This document shows positions 51,240 to 53,408 of a stretch of 53,408 nucleotides of DNA, in pieces. Position numbers and translations under genes: made by a program. The DNA lies in assembly GCF_000799075.1 (NCBI RefSeq), contig NZ_JTLI01000034.1:1-53408 (forward strand). Reading direction: 5' to 3'. Positions within the stretch are counted from its first letter, which is position 1. Each line of letters starts with the position of its first letter. The DNA is from Cetobacterium sp. ZOR0034. Its GTDB lineage: Bacteria; Fusobacteriota; Fusobacteriia; Fusobacteriales; Fusobacteriaceae. The notes under the pieces are model-generated. The model ran no database searches and was not told the origin of the DNA. It saw only the letters and a list, made by a program, of their open reading frames with translations.

Positions 51240-51644
51240 ATGATAAAAAAACTATTACTATTAACAATACTTATTTCAAATCTACTTTATTCGGCGGATT
51301 TAACTGTTATAATTAACAATGGAGAATTAAAAGGAACTGCATATCTTGCACTTTATAAAGGAAAAGAGGGGTTTTTGAAAAAAGATTCTGTATTTAAAGG
51401 AGTTAAATTCGATTTAGTACCTAATGAAACTATTATCAATATAACTGAACTTCCAGCTGGAGATTATGCTTATATCGTTTTTCATGATGAAAATGAAAAT
51501 GGAACTCTTGATACAAATTTTATGAAAATACCTAAAGAACCTACTGGATCTTCAAATAATTTCAGACCTAAATTCAAACCAAACTATGATGATTTTAAAT
51601 TTACTCTAGATGAAAAGGTTACTCAAAAAATAGATTTAAAATAA
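51240..51644 (+). CDS. secreted DUF2141-family protein
   Basis: 134 residues with signal peptide (MIKKLLLLTILISNLLYS). DUF2141 pattern: GTAYLALYKGKEGFL, ELPAGDYAYIVFHDENENG, FMKIPKEPTGSSNN. The HDENxNGxLD and P-x-E-P-x-G-x-SNN elements are the family signature. Function unknown; beta-sandwich and periplasmic. RBS AAAAGGAG. Confidence 0.83.
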   Translation: MIKKLLLLTILISNLLYSADLTVIINNGELKGTAYLALYKGKEGFLKKDSVFKGVKFDLVPNETIINITELPAGDYAYIVFHDENENGTLDTNFMKIPKEPTGSSNNFRPKFKPNYDDFKFTLDEKVTQKIDLK

Positions 51645-51646
51645 AA

Positions 51647-51674
51647 AATAGCAGCTCAATAAGTAGCTGCTATT
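51647..51674. terminator. bidirectional terminator
   Basis: 10-bp stem AATAGCAGCT/AGCTGCTATT, 8-nt loop, with an A-run on the left and T-run on the right, between convergent genes. Confidence 0.85.
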
Positions 51675-51698
51675 TTTTATATTCAAAATTTCAGAAAA

Positions 51699-52427
51699 TT
51701 AAATTAAAGAACTTTTTTGAACATAGCTCTTTTCATTTGTATGTATATACAGTAATCTTCCATCCTTTATTTTATTTATAACTTTATCTGATATCTCTTT
51801 CGGTATAGCTGGACATCCTAAACTTCTATCTAGTTTTTTCGCTCCTGGTTTCGGTTTAGCATACTGTGATCCATGAACTACTATCGCTCTTTCTTTAGCT
51901 TTATCATTGATTCCTTTTTCTAATCCCTCTAATCTTAATGAGTACCCATATTCGCCATTATAAGTATTTTCTGTTTTATAAAATCCAGGTGAACTCTTAA
52001 AAGAGTTTATAGTATTTGAAAACTCTTTAGGTATGCTCTCACCACTATTTTTTCCATGCATAACATATGTTGAAAATAGCGTTTTTTTATTTTTTAGATC
52101 AATTACAAAGAATCTCTCTTTAATTGAAGATTTTGTAAAATCAACTATAGTTATGACATCCTCTTTTACACCCTTTATTTTTTTCATCCCCGTAATCGCA
52201 TTTGAAAAGGTTGTAAATTCCATTTTATTTGTTAAATTTAATTCTTTATATAGACTCTCTATTGAGTTATTTGGTGAAAAAGCAAAATTATTTCCATTCT
52301 TCAGTTTGATGTTGTCTATCGAAAGAGTTGGATCTAAATTTAATTTTTGATTGATTGAATAACTTCCTACCGAAGCCATAGTAGAGCTAACTAAAGTCAA
52401 GAAAATAAATACAATATTCTTTACCAT
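51699..52427 (-). CDS. secreted murein L,D-transpeptidase-like (YkuD_2) protein
   Basis: 242 residues with signal peptide (MVKNIVFIFLTLVSSTMA). Catalytic motif: IVVHGSQYAKPKPGAKKLDR then SLGCPAIP (His ~189, Cys ~209), the H...S-x-G-C-P pattern of the murein L,D-transpeptidase catalytic family. Unlike the protein at 5405-6574, the glycine before Cys is kept. Cell-wall remodelling role. RBS AAGGAGT. Confidence 0.85.
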   Translation of the reverse strand: MVKNIVFIFLTLVSSTMASVGSYSINQKLNLDPTLSIDNIKLKNGNNFAFSPNNSIESLYKELNLTNKMEFTTFSNAITGMKKIKGVKEDVITIVDFTKSSIKERFFVIDLKNKKTLFSTYVMHGKNSGESIPKEFSNTINSFKSSPGFYKTENTYNGEYGYSLRLEGLEKGINDKAKERAIVVHGSQYAKPKPGAKKLDRSLGCPAIPKEISDKVINKIKDGRLLYIHTNEKSYVQKSSLI

Positions 52428-52500
52428 TAATACTCCTTAATATTTTTCTATTAACTTAGATTATATATGAATATTTATAATTAGTAAAGGGGTTTTATTC

Positions 52501-53292
52501 TTACATCAAAAATATCTTTTTTAAAAATTTTGCTACTCCATCTTCATCATTAGTCTCAGTTATATTCTTGACTTTATTTTTTAAGACTTCATGAGCATTT
52601 CCCATCGCCACACCTATACCAACAGATTGTAGCATTTCCAAATCATTGTGTGCATCTCCAAACGCTATACATTCAGACATTCTAATTCCTTTAGTTTCTA
52701 AAACATTTTTAAGTGTTGCTCCTTTATTAACGTCCTTATTTAGTATTTCTAAATACTTATCTTGAGAATATGTAAAATAAACTGTATCCTCTAACTTGTC
52801 TTTTAATTCTTTCTCAATCTTTTCTAATATGTGGTTCTCATCAATTATAATACTTTTAATCATTTTGAAATCACTGAATGTATCAAAAGATTTTAATACA
52901 GGTTCTAATTTAGAATTATTTTTATAATATTTAGTTCCATAACTTTCTAAATTTTCCACATACCATATATCATTTTGAAAAAGATTTAAATCTTTTTTAT
53001 TTTCTCTACAAAACTCTATAATTTTAAGAACTTGTTCTTCTTCTAAAACTTTTTCATAAATTATTTCATCTGTTTTAAGATTAATAACTCTAGCACCATT
53101 GTAACATATTACTGAAACTGGAAAATCTAAACTTTGAGCTATTTTTTTAGTCATTGGATATGGTCTTCCTGTAACAATTAAAATTTCAACTCCGTTGCTA
53201 GATAATTTTTTTAATATTGCTCTATTTTCTTGAGATATTTCTTTTTGACTATTTAGTAATGTTCCATCTAAATCTAAAGCAACAGCTTCCAT
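52501..53292 (-). CDS. Cof-type HAD-family phosphatase
   Basis: 263 residues. HAD motif I ALDLDGTLLNS (Asp6, Asp8), motif II IVTGRP, motif III lysine NKGATLKNVLETKG, motif IV FGDAHNDLEML. The C2-type cap marks the Cof subfamily, which dephosphorylates sugar phosphates, PLP or flavin precursors. Substrate unknown. RBS TTGGAGGTTTT. Confidence 0.9.
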   Translation of the reverse strand: MEAVALDLDGTLLNSQKEISQENRAILKKLSSNGVEILIVTGRPYPMTKKIAQSLDFPVSVICYNGARVINLKTDEIIYEKVLEEEQVLKIIEFCRENKKDLNLFQNDIWYVENLESYGTKYYKNNSKLEPVLKSFDTFSDFKMIKSIIIDENHILEKIEKELKDKLEDTVYFTYSQDKYLEILNKDVNKGATLKNVLETKGIRMSECIAFGDAHNDLEMLQSVGIGVAMGNAHEVLKNKVKNITETNDEDGVAKFLKKIFLM

Positions 53293-53304
53293 AAAACCTC
53301 CAAA

Positions 53305-53408
53305 TTAAAGATTTTCTTTTATTACTGAAATCAACTTATCTGCTGTAAGTTCATACTTCTCTAATAACTCTTCAGCTTTTCCACTTTGACCAAACTTGTC
53401 ATAGATTC
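53305..53408 (-). CDS. transketolase C-terminal subunit, 3' end only
   Basis: The last ~33 codons of a leftward gene that continues past the window edge. The readable C-terminus is YDKFGQSGKAEELLEKYEL followed by TADKLISVIKENL, like the DxFGxSGxxxELLxxYGL tail of the C-terminal subunit of split transketolases. It ends 12 nt before the HAD phosphatase start codon and may be co-transcribed with it. Confidence 0.78.
   Translation of the reverse strand, partial: IYDKFGQSGKAEELLEKYELTADKLISVIKENL

Noticed and set aside
1-53408. CRISPR arrays, tRNA or rRNA genes, insertion sequences, prophage
   Set aside because: No regularly spaced repeats, cloverleaf or rRNA signatures, transposases or phage genes were recognised in this window.

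Overview
The window is AT-rich, densely packed DNA from a Gram-negative anaerobic fermenter. It most resembles the Fusobacteriota (Fusobacterium/Cetobacterium-like). Pointers are a FomA-type porin, poly-gamma-glutamate synthesis genes (known from Fusobacterium nucleatum), many 4Fe-4S, glycyl-radical and tungsten enzymes, and strong AGGAGG ribosome sites throughout. Species cannot be fixed from the sequence alone.

Layout. (1) 82-4516 (-): a four-gene catabolic operon (class III CoA-transferase, CitMHS-type transporter, HMG-CoA-lyase-like enzyme, D-2-hydroxyacid dehydrogenase), divergent from a GntR/FCD regulator (4672-5370), with two matching operator-like sites between them. (2) 5405-9371: L,D-transpeptidase, peroxiredoxin plus CxxC thioredoxin-like protein, two HxlR regulators, a secreted FMN-binding protein and a PEBP-family protein. 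(3) 9628-11546 (+): a FomA-like porin gene split by an 860-nt ORF-less group II intron (10067-10926), followed by an AraC regulator. (4) 12898-16790: NhaC antiporter, GNAT acetyltransferase, Met-rich secreted protein, OFA-type MFS permease. (5) 16806-26245: a molybdenum/tungsten block. TupABC, FdhD and two MoeA proteins (one fused to a periplasmic-binding-like domain) run leftward; AOR, MoaD-like and MoeB-like proteins run rightward, followed by a small membrane protein and a tandem BFD ferredoxin. (6) 26343-40812 (-): a complete choline-degrading glycyl-radical microcompartment locus. It holds CutC/CutD, acylating aldehyde dehydrogenase, PduL, alcohol dehydrogenase, four BMC-H and one BMC-P shell genes, EutJ/EutQ-like proteins, a transporter and a MerR regulator. 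(7) 40936-50371 (-): a poly-gamma-glutamate locus (PgsB, PgsC, PgsW, a zinc amidohydrolase, DctM-like permease, gamma-glutamyltransferase) with a two-component system upstream. (8) 50524-53408: sirtuin, DUF2141 protein, YkuD-type murein transpeptidase, HAD phosphatase and the 3' end of a transketolase subunit gene.

How they work together. The cut locus should cleave choline to trimethylamine and acetaldehyde inside a shell. Acetaldehyde is then disproportionated to acetyl-CoA/acetyl-phosphate (CutF, PduL) and ethanol (CutO). The W/Mo block imports tungstate, builds the pterin cofactor and probably loads the adjacent aldehyde:ferredoxin oxidoreductase. The poly-glutamate block carries synthesis and putative export genes next to enzymes likely to trim or recycle the polymer.

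The most notable element is the group II intron. It has a GTGCGAC 5' end, a canonical 34-nt domain V with GAAA loop, a domain VI with a bulged A seven nucleotides from an AT 3' end, and EBS1 and EBS2 perfectly complementary to the 5' exon. Removing it joins the two porin halves in frame (439 + 620 nt = 352 codons plus stop). The intron has no maturase ORF, so porin synthesis is predicted to depend on RNA splicing, either autonomous or helped in trans.
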